A stretch of 64,000 nt of DNA from Hoylesella buccalis ATCC 35310 (GCF_025151385.1 NZ_CP102287.1:3224001-3288000), one strand, 5' to 3'; positions 18,709 to 27,848 are shown, numbered from the stretch's first letter. Program-made: numbers and translations. Notes: generated by a model from the sequence alone, not told the origin.

Positions 18709-19317
18709 TTAATGTAATGCTAAGATTATAAGGATTATAGTGTGTATGTCAAACGGATAGGCTTCTCTGAAATATTTATTAAAGGCATGTAAAGCTTTTG
18801 AAATATGTTTTTCGACAGCAGTAGAAGATATTTTCAGTTGTTCGGCAATTTCTTTATTTTTAAGTCCATTCAGTCTACTCATGCAGAATATTTCCTTTGA
18901 CCTTTTGGGTAGGTTTTCCAATACAATATTTATTTGCTCTTGAAGCTCTTCGTAAAGCAAGAGACCGTCTGCTGATCCAGTGAAATCAAGTGAATACAGG
19001 CGTTCTTCACCTTGCTTGATATCATAGTAAGCTGCTTGATATTTTTCTTCAATGGCCTTATGCTTGAGATAATTCAGACAGCTGTTTCTCACCATGGTGA
19101 ACAATAGTGACCGAATAGATATGCCTGTAAGCTCCTTACGCTTTTCCCAAAGTTTGAGAAAGCATTCTTGGACAATGTCGTTAGCAAGTTCATCATCGAA
19201 AACGAATCTCAAACAATATCCTTTTAGGCGCGGGTAATATCCTTTAAACAACTGCCTGAATACAAGTTTATCGCCACTTTTGAGTTGTTTGATTAAAAAT
19301 TTGTCGTCCATAATCAA
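18709..19317 (-). CDS. RNA polymerase ECF-type sigma factor
   Basis: The 202-residue sigma-70 family factor has only regions 2 and 4. Region 2 is near 25-90 (FDDELANDIVQECFLKLWEKR) and region 4 near 125-185, with the helix-turn-helix NGLKNKEIAEQLKISSTAVE. It would be released from FecR when the STN-type SusC binds ligand and would then read the two matched sites at 18643-18677 and 17375-17409. Its own promoter at 19429-19459 is of the housekeeping type, so the factor is made constitutively and is not obviously autoregulated. Starts at 19317 (MIMDDK) or 19311 are both possible. The C-terminus after the HTH is short and hydrophobic. Confidence 0.94.
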   Translation of the reverse strand: MIMDDKFLIKQLKSGDKLVFRQLFKGYYPRLKGYCLRFVFDDELANDIVQECFLKLWEKRKELTGISIRSLLFTMVRNSCLNYLKHKAIEEKYQAAYYDIKQGEERLYSLDFTGSADGLLLYEELQEQINIVLENLPKRSKEIFCMSRLNGLKNKEIAEQLKISSTAVEKHISKALHAFNKYFREAYPFDIHTIILIILALH

Positions 19318-19428
19318 CTTTATGTTTCTAAACGCGGTATCAAATCAATATTATTTTTTATGAAAAGTGGGCTTCAGTTGAATGATTCGGTTTGCGCAGT
19401 AGTTGACTGTTCTGTTTAATAGCTAAGG

Positions 19429-19459
19429 CAAAGATACATTTTTGATGTTGTTTATCAAA
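19429..19459 (-). promoter_or_regulatory. Housekeeping promoter of the sigma gene
   Basis: Read on the - strand: TTTG (19459-19456), 19-base spacer, TATCTTTG (19436-19429). It matches the Bacteroidetes consensus and lies about 110 bases before the sigma start. Confidence 0.7.
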
Positions 19460-19543
19460 ACAAATAGAAGGAATAATTGCTTTCTTTGCTTCGTGAGGGG
19501 CTTGTCATTGACTGTATTTTATGCAAGATTGATTGACGCTTCT

Positions 19544-19672
19544 CAAACTCATTGAGTTTACACCCTAAAGTCATACAGATTGGAGGTCAAACTCATGGAG
19601 ATTGACCTCCAAACTCAATGAGTTTGGAATGAAGGGGCTATACACTGTCACAGACAGGCTTCGGCAAGACAC
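19544..19672 (+). repeat. 129-bp repeat, copy B, containing a 22-bp period array
   Basis: Direct repeat of 9146-9274 with no indels and scattered substitutions. It lies 28 bases beyond the esterase stop and 227 bases upstream of the sigma start, so the two copies bracket the whole sigma/FecR/SusCD/EEP locus. The rest of the 19318-19699 gap holds the sigma promoter and nothing else recognisable. Confidence 0.85.
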
Positions 19673-19699
19673 TGGTGTGGCACCCTCCTTGTTTATCAG

Positions 19700-20548
19700 T
19701 TATCTGCGGAAGTCGATGGAGGCGAACGGTAAGGCCGTGCGCAAACAGCTGTGCCAATATTCCCAGTTGTGTACGCCGTTTCTGATGCGCAACTCGCTTT
19801 TGATGCCCGCTTTGGCATAGAGTTGGTGAATCTTAAAGGATAATTCTACCAAATAATCATCATCCCCGCAATCGAAAAACCAGCGAACAGAACGCATCTG
19901 TTGTTTCGTTGTTTCGTCAGCGTTCGCAACGAAATCAATTGCCGAATGGTCACGTACCGATTTAGAAACATAGTACAATTTGTCCTTCCCATGTGGGGCA
20001 ACCTCTGGTTCTTTATTGTCTAACCAAGCACTCATGGCATAGCATGACGAGAAAAGCTCGGGATGGCGTTGGCAATACACCGTGCTGCCGCCTCCACCCA
20101 TTGAGAGTCCCATGATGGCGCGGTGGGCTTTATCGCCTATGGCGCGGTATTTCTTCTCCACGGCAGGCATCAGTTCGGTAAAGAAGAACGTTTCATAGTT
20201 CCAGCCAGGCATATTGAAATAGCCATTCCACTGATTCCTTACATCGGGATTTCCTGCATTGGGCATAATAATCACCATGGGCACAGCCTCCTGAGACTCT
20301 ATTAATTCGTCGGCTACTTCTTTCACGTTTGCCTTCGAAGCCCAATCTTTATAAGTGCCATACAGCCCATGCAGCAAGTAAACAATGGGGTACTTTTGTG
20401 ATGACAGTTCGTATCCTGTGGGCAGATAGACATTGTAGGTCATCGTACTATCCAGCACATTGCTGTGAATACTGTCGGTCACTATCTTGCCAGCCCATGC
20501 GTTGAGGGCCAGGAAGGTGACGAGGAAAAATGAAATAAGTTTGTTCAT
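19700..20548 (-). CDS. Secreted CE1-type esterase (alpha/beta hydrolase)
   Basis: The 282-residue protein carries a cleavable signal peptide (ALNAWAG, about 20) and an esterase-D-like alpha/beta hydrolase fold. The nucleophile is Ser149 in GLSMGGGG, the oxyanion region is HGLYGTYKDW (60-69), an acid is likely in FDCGDDDYL, and the base is His260 in VHNWEYW. Family members remove acyl or feruloyl groups from plant polysaccharides, or act as S-formylglutathione hydrolases; the signal peptide favours a polysaccharide deacylase. A promoter -7 box (TACCTTTG on the - strand, 20607-20600) lies about 50 bases upstream. It is transcribed alone, facing away from the next genes. Confidence 0.88.
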   Translation of the reverse strand: MNKLISFFLVTFLALNAWAGKIVTDSIHSNVLDSTMTYNVYLPTGYELSSQKYPIVYLLHGLYGTYKDWASKANVKEVADELIESQEAVPMVIIMPNAGNPDVRNQWNGYFNMPGWNYETFFFTELMPAVEKKYRAIGDKAHRAIMGLSMGGGGSTVYCQRHPELFSSCYAMSAWLDNKEPEVAPHGKDKLYYVSKSVRDHSAIDFVANADETTKQQMRSVRWFFDCGDDDYLVELSFKIHQLYAKAGIKSELRIRNGVHNWEYWHSCLRTALPFASIDFRR

Positions 20549-20693
20549 TGTATTGTTATTTGATTGCTGTCGTTTCGTTCACGAAATGCTTAATTTCCAC
20601 AAAGGTACATTGTTTTTGTGAATCGCAGACGGAATTGTGGTGAAAAAATGTGGATTGAGGCCTGAAAGGTGTAGGAAAAATTATAGAAAAAGG

Positions 20694-20723
20694 TTGCAAA
20701 TACAAAATTATTATGTATATTTG
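20694..20723 (+). promoter_or_regulatory. Promoter of the DUF4623-like gene
   Basis: TTG at 20694-20696, 19-base spacer, TATATTTG at 20716-20723. The leader to the ATG at 20844 would be about 115 bases. Confidence 0.7.
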
Positions 20724-20843
20724 CGAGAGAATGTCGGTTTTACATCATATACAGCACACGGTATGATTTGTTAGTATACAAGTCTATATTGCAGAAACGA
20801 CAAAATGAATCTATAAGATAATATTTTTTTAAACCTAATACAT

Positions 20844-22247
20844 ATGAGAAAAATTTTACTTAGTTTGGCCGCTATTGGCCTGTGTGGCGTTGTTGCAACA
20901 GCGCAAACATTTAAAGATCCTGCTACTTATGCTCCAACGGCATCTGGCGAGCAACTCACCAACCTCTATTTGAATTCAGCTGTTCTGAACGGCGGAAAAG
21001 CAGTGTATCCTGGCGGCGTTGAGGGTGACGCAAGAGGCATGGCTGTAGTAGGTGGCAAAATGTACGTGTGCAATAGAACACCAGAAGGTGTTTCGCATCT
21101 TGTAGAATTAGACGGAACTACTGGTGCTTTGCTTCGTACTATTGAGCTTCCTGAAGAGATGTGGAAAGACGGAGAGGTAAAGCTTGGCTTCATTGCGAAT
21201 GACGTTCAAGCTGATAATGCTGGTCATCTTTTTGTTGCAAACATGGCTACTGATATGCGTGGCGAGGGTGCTGCACACACATTAAGAATAAACTATGTGG
21301 ACGTTTCGCAGAATCCTGTAACCTATAGGACTGTGTTTAATGCTACACTTCCTACAACCTTTGAAAAGAGTATGCGTGTAGATACTTATGATATCTACGG
21401 AGATATTCTAAATGGTAAGGGTATTATTATGCTGCCTATCAGTAGTAATGAGCCTGGAGCGGGTAATATTGTAATTAAATATAATGTGTCGAATGGTGTG
21501 GCAGATGTTGCTAATCCCCAGACAATCGTGTTGGCAGAATTTAATCCAAAGAAAGTTACTGCAGCAGGTGCAGCACCTCGTATCAACATTCTTGACGACG
21601 AGTTGTTCTATCATGACGGTTTCTCAACTATGCCAATGCTTTATGATATGAACGGTAGCGTGGTTGATGGTTTCCAAAATAATGTTCCATTAACACCAGT
21701 AGCAACAGGCCAGAACGGTGTAACCGAGTTCGAACTTAATGGTTCTTACTACCTTATTGTGGCTTCTACCAACACCAATAACGACCCTCCTCAGGCATTT
21801 GACTTGTTTAAATTCAAGGACGATGGGCGCTCATTTGCAGACATGCAGCTGCTTTACCGTTTCCCAGAAGCAGGTTTAGGTGGAGTGTCTAATGCAGTAA
21901 GAACAGCTCTTCCACGTGTAGAAGTGGTAGAAGGAGCTGATGGACAGAAGAAAGCAAGGATTAATCTGTATGCATATCGTAACGGTTACGGAATATATGA
22001 ATTTACAAATTCAAGCGCAACAAGCGTTAAACTGCAGACTGCAGAAGGCTTTAACTTCACCGTTAATGGCCGTACGGTAACTGTAAATACTCAGGCAAAG
22101 GAAATCAATCTTTTTGCTTTAGACGGACAGAAAGTTGCAACATCAGCTGATGGACGCACTGTAAAGGCACCTGCAAAGGGCGTTTATTTGCTTAGCATTC
22201 AGGCAGCAGATGGTAGCAAGAAGGCAACAAAGATGGTGATAGACTAA
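20844..22247 (+). CDS. Secreted DUF4623-like beta-propeller protein
   Basis: The 467-residue protein has a cleavable signal peptide (GVVATAQ, about 21). The body (about 30-385) has short strand-turn repeats such as DARGMAVVGGKMYVCNR and GNIVIKYNVSNG, like a beta-propeller, and resembles proteins annotated as DUF4623 in Bacteroidales. The last 65 residues (ALDGQKV, GVYLLSIQAADGSKKATK) form a T9SS-type sorting module, so it is probably exported to or past the cell surface. It lies 102 bases before another protein with the same kind of C-terminus and may work with it. No catalytic residues are recognisable. Confidence 0.7.
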   Translation: MRKILLSLAAIGLCGVVATAQTFKDPATYAPTASGEQLTNLYLNSAVLNGGKAVYPGGVEGDARGMAVVGGKMYVCNRTPEGVSHLVELDGTTGALLRTIELPEEMWKDGEVKLGFIANDVQADNAGHLFVANMATDMRGEGAAHTLRINYVDVSQNPVTYRTVFNATLPTTFEKSMRVDTYDIYGDILNGKGIIMLPISSNEPGAGNIVIKYNVSNGVADVANPQTIVLAEFNPKKVTAAGAAPRINILDDELFYHDGFSTMPMLYDMNGSVVDGFQNNVPLTPVATGQNGVTEFELNGSYYLIVASTNTNNDPPQAFDLFKFKDDGRSFADMQLLYRFPEAGLGGVSNAVRTALPRVEVVEGADGQKKARINLYAYRNGYGIYEFTNSSATSVKLQTAEGFNFTVNGRTVTVNTQAKEINLFALDGQKVATSADGRTVKAPAKGVYLLSIQAADGSKKATKMVID

Positions 22248-22272
22248 CGTTACAGAGAAGGGAGTGCGGTGT

Positions 22273-22299
22273 GAAGAGTAGCCGTTACTCTCTTCTTTT
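22273..22299 (+). terminator. Hairpin terminator after the DUF4623-like gene
   Basis: AGAGTA/TACTCT stem around a GCCGT loop, followed by TTTTC. The stem is short with a bulge, so leakage into the next gene is possible. Confidence 0.5.
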
Positions 22300-22349
22300 C
22301 ATTACAATAGAAGTATACTCTTTATAACAATTATATACAGAAAAACACG

Positions 22350-24794
22350 ATGAAGAAGATTTTACAAAGCTTCCTCCTGCTGTTGTTGTGTGTTAGTGCA
22401 CAGGCAGGCGATGTGCTTATTGGTGGAAAAAGCTACAGTGTTGATACAACGGCTATGTTTAAAGCAGGTCCGGGTATGCAGTATATGGCGCTGGAGTTTA
22501 GAGGAAGTAGGCGTATGAACGCATTTTTTCTGAAGGTTGACCTGACAAATCCTTATATTACCTATCGTGCCGCTATTGGTAACGACTCTATTTATGGAGG
22601 CGAACAGCCTACACGTGTGGCAGCACGTAAGAGTCGTGAGGGCTTTACCTATCTTGCAGGTACTAATGGCGACTTCTACAATACAACAGGTTATGTGGGT
22701 CTGCCTTGCGGCTATACAATGATTGATCATGAGATTGCTAATAACCCTCTGCAAGCTGGGCGCAGAATGGGTTTAGCTTTTGACGATAACAAAGTGCCGT
22801 ACTTAGGTGGTATTGACTATACAGGAACATTGACAGTAGGTGGTAATAACTATTCAATTGCGCATGTAAATCATTTGCGTCAGGCAGGAGAAATAGTGCT
22901 TTATAATCAGCATAACGGAGGTTATACACATACTAATCAATATGGTACTGAAGTGTTGGTAAAGCTTTCGGAGGGTTATACTTGGGCTGTTAATAAAGTA
23001 TTGGAAGCCAAAGTAGAAAAGATTGTCAAGAATAAAGGCAATATGAAGATTCCCGCAGGATATGCAGTGCTGTCGGGTCACGGTGCTGGTGCTGACGCCT
23101 TAAATACACTAACTGAGGGCGCTATAGTAAAAATTGCGCTTAACATCACCTTAGATGGTGCTGTGAAACCATTCTCAGAGATTGTAGGTGGCGATGCAAG
23201 AAGTGCGATAATTAGGGATGGAGTAGTGAGCACAGGCGACGTATGGAACGAGCTTCACCCGCGTACGGGTTTTGGTTATACAGCAGATAGAAAAACGGCT
23301 ATTCACTGTGTAGTTGATGGTCGTAGCACGATCTCGACAGGAGCTTCAACAAAAGATTTGGCTGAAATTATGCGGTTTGTAGGTGCTGTTGATGCTATCA
23401 ACTTAGATGGTGGAGGTTCAAGCTGTTTGTTCTTGAAAGATTTTGGTCCGATGAACAAGGTTAGCGATGGTCAGGAACGTGCTGTTTCAAATGGTATTTA
23501 TGTGGTTTCTACAGCTCCTACCGATAATAATATCAGTGAGATTCGATGTGTAAAAGAGCGTGTTCGCCTACCTCGATATGGTGTTTATGCACCTTTGTAC
23601 TATGGTTATAACCAGTATGGCGTTCTTGTTTCAAAGAATGTAGAGGGTGTTATACAAACAGTTGATCCTGCTGTAGGAAAAATTCTTGATGATGGCAGCT
23701 TCTTAGCATCAGGAACAAAGAGCGGTGAGATAACAGCAACATATCATGGTGCTACAACAAAAATTATCATAGAGCAGTTGGCTGAAAGCTCTGTTTCTAT
23801 TCGTTTAGATTCTGTTTTGCTCGATAATAAGGTAGCTTACCCTATTGAAGTGCAAACAGAGGTAGAAGGAACCTTAATGGGGCTTTACCCCGGTGCGCTT
23901 ACTTGGGAGGTTGATGACCCTACTGTTTGTACGGTTACAAATGGTGTTCTGCGTGGCTTAAAGAATGGAACAGCTATTGTTACAGGAACTTTGGGTACAC
24001 ACAGAGATCAGATAAAGGTGATGGTAGAGGTGGCAGAACAAAGTCCAAGGGTTGTTCTGCCTTTTACTAATGCGTCATGGAAAGTAACCACATCGTCTAA
24101 TTTGAAGGGCCTTGTGAATACTCCTACAGAACAATCGATAAAGACAACTTTTACGTATAAGTCGGGACGTAATACTAATGTGGCTTATAATAGTGAGGTT
24201 GCATTGTATAGTTTGCCTGACACGGTGAAGTTAGTGTTCAATCCTGGCGATATAAACGTACACAAATTAAGTATGCGTTTTAAAGAGAATAACGGAGGAA
24301 TACAAACGATTAATAAAGAATTCACATCGTTCGAGAAGAATAAAGATAATACCATTAGCTTGGCATTGTCTGACCTGATGGAACATGCTAATGATCGTGG
24401 TGCCTATCCTCTGTTCTTCAATTTTATGCAGTTCTCCATAGGAGGTGCAGGAATGGTATCACAGAAAAGCTATGATTTAGAAATCAAGCAATTTGCTTTG
24501 ATATATAAAAATGTGGCTACAAGTATCGTGAATCCTGTATTAGAACGTGGTGGAAAGCCTGTTGTTACAATGGCTGCAGGCAAGGGGGCACAGGTGGCTC
24601 TTGACTTAGATAAGGAAGAAAATGTGCGTGTGGAAGTGGCTTCAGCTGCAGGAAGCGTGGTGCGTCAAAGCTATTGGGGACGAATTAAGAGTGGAACTTA
24701 CATGCTTCCATTGAATGGTTTACCCAACGGTCTTTATATTATTACGGTATATCACGGCAAGAAACATTCTACAGTAAAGGTGATGTGGAACTAA
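22350..24794 (+). CDS. Secreted NAGPA-type phosphodiester glycosidase
   Basis: The 814-residue secreted protein has a signal peptide (VSAQAG, about 20). An N-terminal NAGPA-type domain spans about 50-390 and includes TNGDFYNTTGYVGLP, DARSAIIRDG and the family glycine signature NLDGGGSS at about 351-358. The family includes the enzyme that uncovers mannose-6-phosphate by removing GlcNAc from a phosphodiester, and bacterial exopolysaccharide-related proteins. The middle part (about 395-560) contains Ig/BIG2-like strands (GVLRGLKNGTAIVTGTLG). The C-terminus (GLPNGLYIITVYHGKKHSTVK) is a T9SS-like sorting module. It may act on phosphodiester-linked sugars of teichoic-like polymers or phosphomannan; that is inference. 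Confidence 0.85.
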   Translation: MKKILQSFLLLLLCVSAQAGDVLIGGKSYSVDTTAMFKAGPGMQYMALEFRGSRRMNAFFLKVDLTNPYITYRAAIGNDSIYGGEQPTRVAARKSREGFTYLAGTNGDFYNTTGYVGLPCGYTMIDHEIANNPLQAGRRMGLAFDDNKVPYLGGIDYTGTLTVGGNNYSIAHVNHLRQAGEIVLYNQHNGGYTHTNQYGTEVLVKLSEGYTWAVNKVLEAKVEKIVKNKGNMKIPAGYAVLSGHGAGADALNTLTEGAIVKIALNITLDGAVKPFSEIVGGDARSAIIRDGVVSTGDVWNELHPRTGFGYTADRKTAIHCVVDGRSTISTGASTKDLAEIMRFVGAVDAINLDGGGSSCLFLKDFGPMNKVSDGQERAVSNGIYVVSTAPTDNNISEIRCVKERVRLPRYGVYAPLYYGYNQYGVLVSKNVEGVIQTVDPAVGKILDDGSFLASGTKSGEITATYHGATTKIIIEQLAESSVSIRLDSVLLDNKVAYPIEVQTEVEGTLMGLYPGALTWEVDDPTVCTVTNGVLRGLKNGTAIVTGTLGTHRDQIKVMVEVAEQSPRVVLPFTNASWKVTTSSNLKGLVNTPTEQSIKTTFTYKSGRNTNVAYNSEVALYSLPDTVKLVFNPGDINVHKLSMRFKENNGGIQTINKEFTSFEKNKDNTISLALSDLMEHANDRGAYPLFFNFMQFSIGGAGMVSQKSYDLEIKQFALIYKNVATSIVNPVLERGGKPVVTMAAGKGAQVALDLDKEENVRVEVASAAGSVVRQSYWGRIKSGTYMLPLNGLPNGLYIITVYHGKKHSTVKVMWN

Positions 24795-24816
24795 TAACCA
24801 ATTTGTAGGTGTAGTG

Positions 24817-24860
24817 CAGCCGCTGTTTTTATTCGACTAAAATGATGAAGGCAGCGGCTG
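24817..24860 (+). terminator. Hairpin after the phosphodiester glycosidase gene
   Basis: CAGCCGCTG at 24817-24825 pairs with CAGCGGCTG at 24852-24860 across a 26-base loop. No U-run follows, so it is a weak terminator candidate. Confidence 0.4.
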
Positions 24861-24961
24861 TAATGTATATTGTGTAATACTCTTTTGGTTAAAGTTTAAA
24901 GTTTACTCTCCGTCAAGGAAAACTTTTTGCGGGAAAGTATATGAAGTAAAGAAAAAAGATG

Positions 24962-24969
24962 TATCTTTG
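24962..24969 (+). promoter_or_regulatory. Promoter -7 box of the tmRNA gene
   Basis: TATCTTTG, 13 bases before the predicted 5' end of tmRNA. No good TTTG is found at the usual distance upstream, so only the -7 element is called. Confidence 0.55.
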
Positions 24970-24982
24970 CATTCTACATCCT

Positions 24983-25380
24983 GGGCTTGTATGGATTTGA
25001 CGGCAAGTCGAAATGGTATGTAAGCATGCGGAGCTTCGGTGGCTGGCTCCTAAATCTCAGTTATCAAAGAATTAATTGGCGAAAATAATTACGCTCTCGC
25101 TGCTTAATCGAAGTATAGTAGATTATTAGCTTTATTCCGTCATTAGATGATGGAACGAGACACTGCTCCAAGGATGTTGTTCCGAATCTGAGGGTCAAGC
25201 GGTGCAGGTAAATCGGAAATAGCCCGTGTACGCCTCGATGCATAGGTGAAATTTAGAGGATAAGGTCGCAGTTGGTGGTTCAGGTCTTGCTGTGGCACGA
25301 AAATCGAAGGCTGAAATAAGCATGTAGAAAACGTATGGTTTCCTTGTGCGGACCGGAGTTCGAATCTCCGCAAGTCCACT
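24983..25380 (+). ncRNA. ssrA: Transfer-messenger RNA (tmRNA)
   Basis: tmRNA rescues stalled ribosomes and adds a degradation tag. The 5' end GGGCTTG (24983-24989) pairs with CAAGTCC (25371-25377) to form the acceptor stem, and a T-arm with TTCGAATC lies just before the 3' strand. The tag reading frame runs from GGC 25078 to TAA 25105-25107 and encodes GENNYALAA, a tag of the kind expected in Bacteroidetes. CCA is not encoded; the 3' bases read ACT. A long antisense reading frame over this gene is not real. Confidence 0.95.
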
Positions 25381-25386
25381 AAAAAT

Positions 25387-25423
25387 AAAGACTGGCAGCT
25401 GCTTTGGTGGCTACCAGTCTTTT
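25387..25423 (+). terminator. tmRNA terminator
   Basis: Stem AAAGACTGG(C/T)AGC closes over a short loop and ends in TTTT at 25420-25423, directly after ssrA. Confidence 0.8.
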
Positions 25424-25476
25424 GACGTTTTAGGGTGTTGATGGTTGCCTGATGTTGGCATCCCATTGCAATATAT

Positions 25477-25669
25477 GGGCGGTTCTATAAATTACCACCG
25501 TAAAGTTTTTTATGTCAGTCTTTTTTTACGTTTTGTCATCTTGTGGACTCTTTTTGGTTCAATTTGCTTATTCGTTCAGTCGTATAGCTCGCTATACTCC
25601 TTCACTTACAAACAAATTGACCTCAAAAATAGTCTCACAATCTGTCAAAGCTAATTTATAGAACCGCCC
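25477..25669. mobile_element. Probable 193-bp MITE with 18-bp perfect terminal inverted repeats
   Basis: GGGCGGTTCTATAAATTA at 25477-25494 is repeated exactly in inverted form at 25652-25669. A dyad GTATAGC-TC-GCTATAC at 25582-25597 lies near the middle. The interior has no credible gene. Size, perfect ends and position in the gap behind ssrA fit a miniature element moved by a transposase encoded elsewhere. No clear target duplication is visible. The 166 bases from here to the buk stop show nothing recognisable. Confidence 0.7.
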
Positions 25670-25835
25670 TTAGCTGTTTTAGTGAGATGATTTCCGTTTG
25701 CCCCTCAAGACTAAAGCTCTTTCCTTGGAACCCCAAAATAGTCAAATGCGTTTTGGAGTTCGTTTGTTACACACGTTGTTGGCACAATCTCTCCATCGAC
25801 ACATCGCCGCTTTGCAACATTCGTGTGCTGTCGAC

Positions 25836-26900
25836 TTATTGGTATTCTTTCGTCTTCAGCTCTCCCCGCAGCACGGCAAGGGCGTTGTTGCTCATGGCCT
25901 GCATCTCGTTTTCGCCGGGATAGGTGATGACGGGTGCCAGAAAGTCTAAACGTTCTTTCAGTTTGTTCACCACATAGTCGGAATAAGCGATGCCTCCGGT
26001 GAGCAAGATGGCATCTACTTTACCGTACAGCACGGCTGCTTCTGAGGCGATGGCTTTGGCGGTGTGGAACAGCATGGCGTCGAGGATGAGTTGCGCATGC
26101 TGATCGCCCTGGTCGATGCGTTGTAGGATTTCTTTCACGTCGTTGGTGCCTAGATGCGCTCTAAGTCCCGTTTCTGTTGTCACGTTCTTAAGGAGTTGCT
26201 CCATGGTGTACTCGCCGCTAAAACACAAGCGTATCAGGTCGGCCACCGGTAGTGAGCCGGCTCGCTCGGGAGAGAAAGGTCCCTCGCCACCCAAGGCGTT
26301 GTTGGCATCAATGGCGCGGCCATGCTCGTGGGCTGCGATGGAGATGCCGCCCCCCAGGTGACAGATGATAAGATTAAGGTCTTCATAGCGTTTATCGATG
26401 TCTCGTGCATATCGTCGGGCGATGGCTTTCTGGTTTAGTGCGTGCCAGATACAATAGCGCGGTAAGAGGGGAGAGCCGCTGATTTTGGCCAAAGGCGACA
26501 GCTCGTCCACCACGCCGGGGTCGGCAATCAAGGGCAGACAGCCGGGAATGTCCTTCGCAATGTCGTAAGCGATGAGGCAACCTAAGTCGCACGCATGCTG
26601 GTGTAAGGCGTTGCGTGTCAGCTCGAGCATGCGTTCGTTTACCTCATAGACCCCACTCTCCACAGGTTTGGCCAAGCCACCGCGACCGATGACGGCGTTG
26701 AAATTGAACGGTACCTCCATCTGCTTGAGGGTGTCTATAACCAGTTGCCGACGGTATTCCAGCTGATCCATGGGCTGGTCAAACTGGCTTAATTCGGCAA
26801 CAGAGTGTTTGATGTTACGGGTGAACAGCATCTGTTCATCTTCAAAAACGGCTATCTTGGTGGATGTAGAGCCGGGATTGATGCTTAATATGTGGAACAT
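25836..26900 (-). CDS. buk: Butyrate kinase
   Basis: Cytoplasmic enzyme of the acetokinase family: butyryl phosphate + ADP gives butyrate + ATP (or branched-chain equivalents). The 354-residue length is normal. Motifs visible are the N-terminal phosphate-binding SINPGSTSTKIAV, GRGGLAKPVESGVYEV, ICHLGGGISIAAHEHGRAID, DANNALGGEGPFSPERAGS and AILLTGGIAYS. It follows the ptb gene after 39 bases, forming the standard ptb-buk pair. Operon placement supports butyrate or isobutyrate/isovalerate formation with ATP gain; no genes for butyryl-CoA synthesis lie in the window. Confidence 0.95.
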   Translation of the reverse strand: MFHILSINPGSTSTKIAVFEDEQMLFTRNIKHSVAELSQFDQPMDQLEYRRQLVIDTLKQMEVPFNFNAVIGRGGLAKPVESGVYEVNERMLELTRNALHQHACDLGCLIAYDIAKDIPGCLPLIADPGVVDELSPLAKISGSPLLPRYCIWHALNQKAIARRYARDIDKRYEDLNLIICHLGGGISIAAHEHGRAIDANNALGGEGPFSPERAGSLPVADLIRLCFSGEYTMEQLLKNVTTETGLRAHLGTNDVKEILQRIDQGDQHAQLILDAMLFHTAKAIASEAAVLYGKVDAILLTGGIAYSDYVVNKLKERLDFLAPVITYPGENEMQAMSNNALAVLRGELKTKEYQ

Positions 26901-26939
26901 AAATTGATTATTTCTGTAGGAATCAGGTGCAACGGCGTG

Positions 26940-27848
26940 CTAACAATGGAGGCAGGCCAACGCCAGACTGTTGAATTTGGACATGACATCATCGCCTCTT
27001 GACGGGAGGACGACGGGGCATTGGGTGCCTTGCAGCATGCAAGCCGTTTCGCCATGGGCAAACAGTGTAATGGTTTTGTAGAACAAGTTGCCAGCTTCAA
27101 TGTCCGGGAATACCAATGCGTCGGCCGATCCCTGTATGGGTGAATCGATGCGTTTGACCTGCATGCTGTGCAAGTTGCAGGCCACCTTCAAATCGAGCGG
27201 GCCGTCTACGATGCAAGGTCCGAAGTCTCCGGCTTTCGCTTGCTCTATCAAACTGGCGTAACCGGCAGTGAATGGAAAATGTTTGGCGTTGACCTTCTCT
27301 GAGCAGTGTATCAGGGCCACCTTGGGTTGGCTGATGCCAAACTGATGACAAAGCTGTGTAATATACTTGATTTGCATGTAACGCTGTTCTTGTGTGGGGT
27401 AAGGTATCACCGCAGCGTCGGTGAAGAACAGCAGTTTGTGATAGTCGGGAATGGATGCGGCGGTTACATGGGTGAGCACGTTTCCTGCGGGTAAGATGCC
27501 TTTCTCTTTGTCGAGGATGGCTCGGATGACAACATCCGTGCTGATGAGGCCTTTCATAATGAGGTCTACCGTGCCTTCCTTGACCATTGCTACGGCCTTT
27601 TCGGCTGCTTCTTGATCATTCTCAGCTTCTATAAACGATAGATGTTGCGAGCATGCCATCAAGGGTTGGCTTTGTTTAACCTGGTCGGTGCAGCCAATCA
27701 TGACTGCTTCCATCCATCCTTGCTGGATGGCCATGGCGACCGACTGCTGTGTTGATTCGTCGGTTGCACAGATAACCGCTGTTCTTTTTCGTACACCTCT
27801 TTGGGCCAGCTGACTGGCCATGTCTTTGAAATTTCGAATAGACGACAT
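26940..27848 (-). CDS. ptb: Phosphate butyryltransferase
   Basis: Converts butyryl-CoA and phosphate to butyryl phosphate, the substrate of Buk downstream. The 302-residue protein has the phosphotransacetylase fold (MVKEGTVDLIMKGLISTDVVI, FTDAAVIPYPTQEQ, DGPLDLKVACN, DALVFPDIEAGNLFYK). A -7 promoter box lies 27 bases upstream and no other gene precedes it, so this two-gene operon probably starts here. The enzyme may prefer branched acyl-CoA; substrate choice cannot be read from the sequence. Confidence 0.94.
   Translation of the reverse strand: MSSIRNFKDMASQLAQRGVRKRTAVICATDESTQQSVAMAIQQGWMEAVMIGCTDQVKQSQPLMACSQHLSFIEAENDQEAAEKAVAMVKEGTVDLIMKGLISTDVVIRAILDKEKGILPAGNVLTHVTAASIPDYHKLLFFTDAAVIPYPTQEQRYMQIKYITQLCHQFGISQPKVALIHCSEKVNAKHFPFTAGYASLIEQAKAGDFGPCIVDGPLDLKVACNLHSMQVKRIDSPIQGSADALVFPDIEAGNLFYKTITLFAHGETACMLQGTQCPVVLPSRGDDVMSKFNSLALACLHC

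Noticed and set aside
25143..25466. 107-codon open frame on the - strand over ssrA
   Set aside because: It lies antisense to a well-supported tmRNA, whose conserved bases produce this kind of spurious frame.
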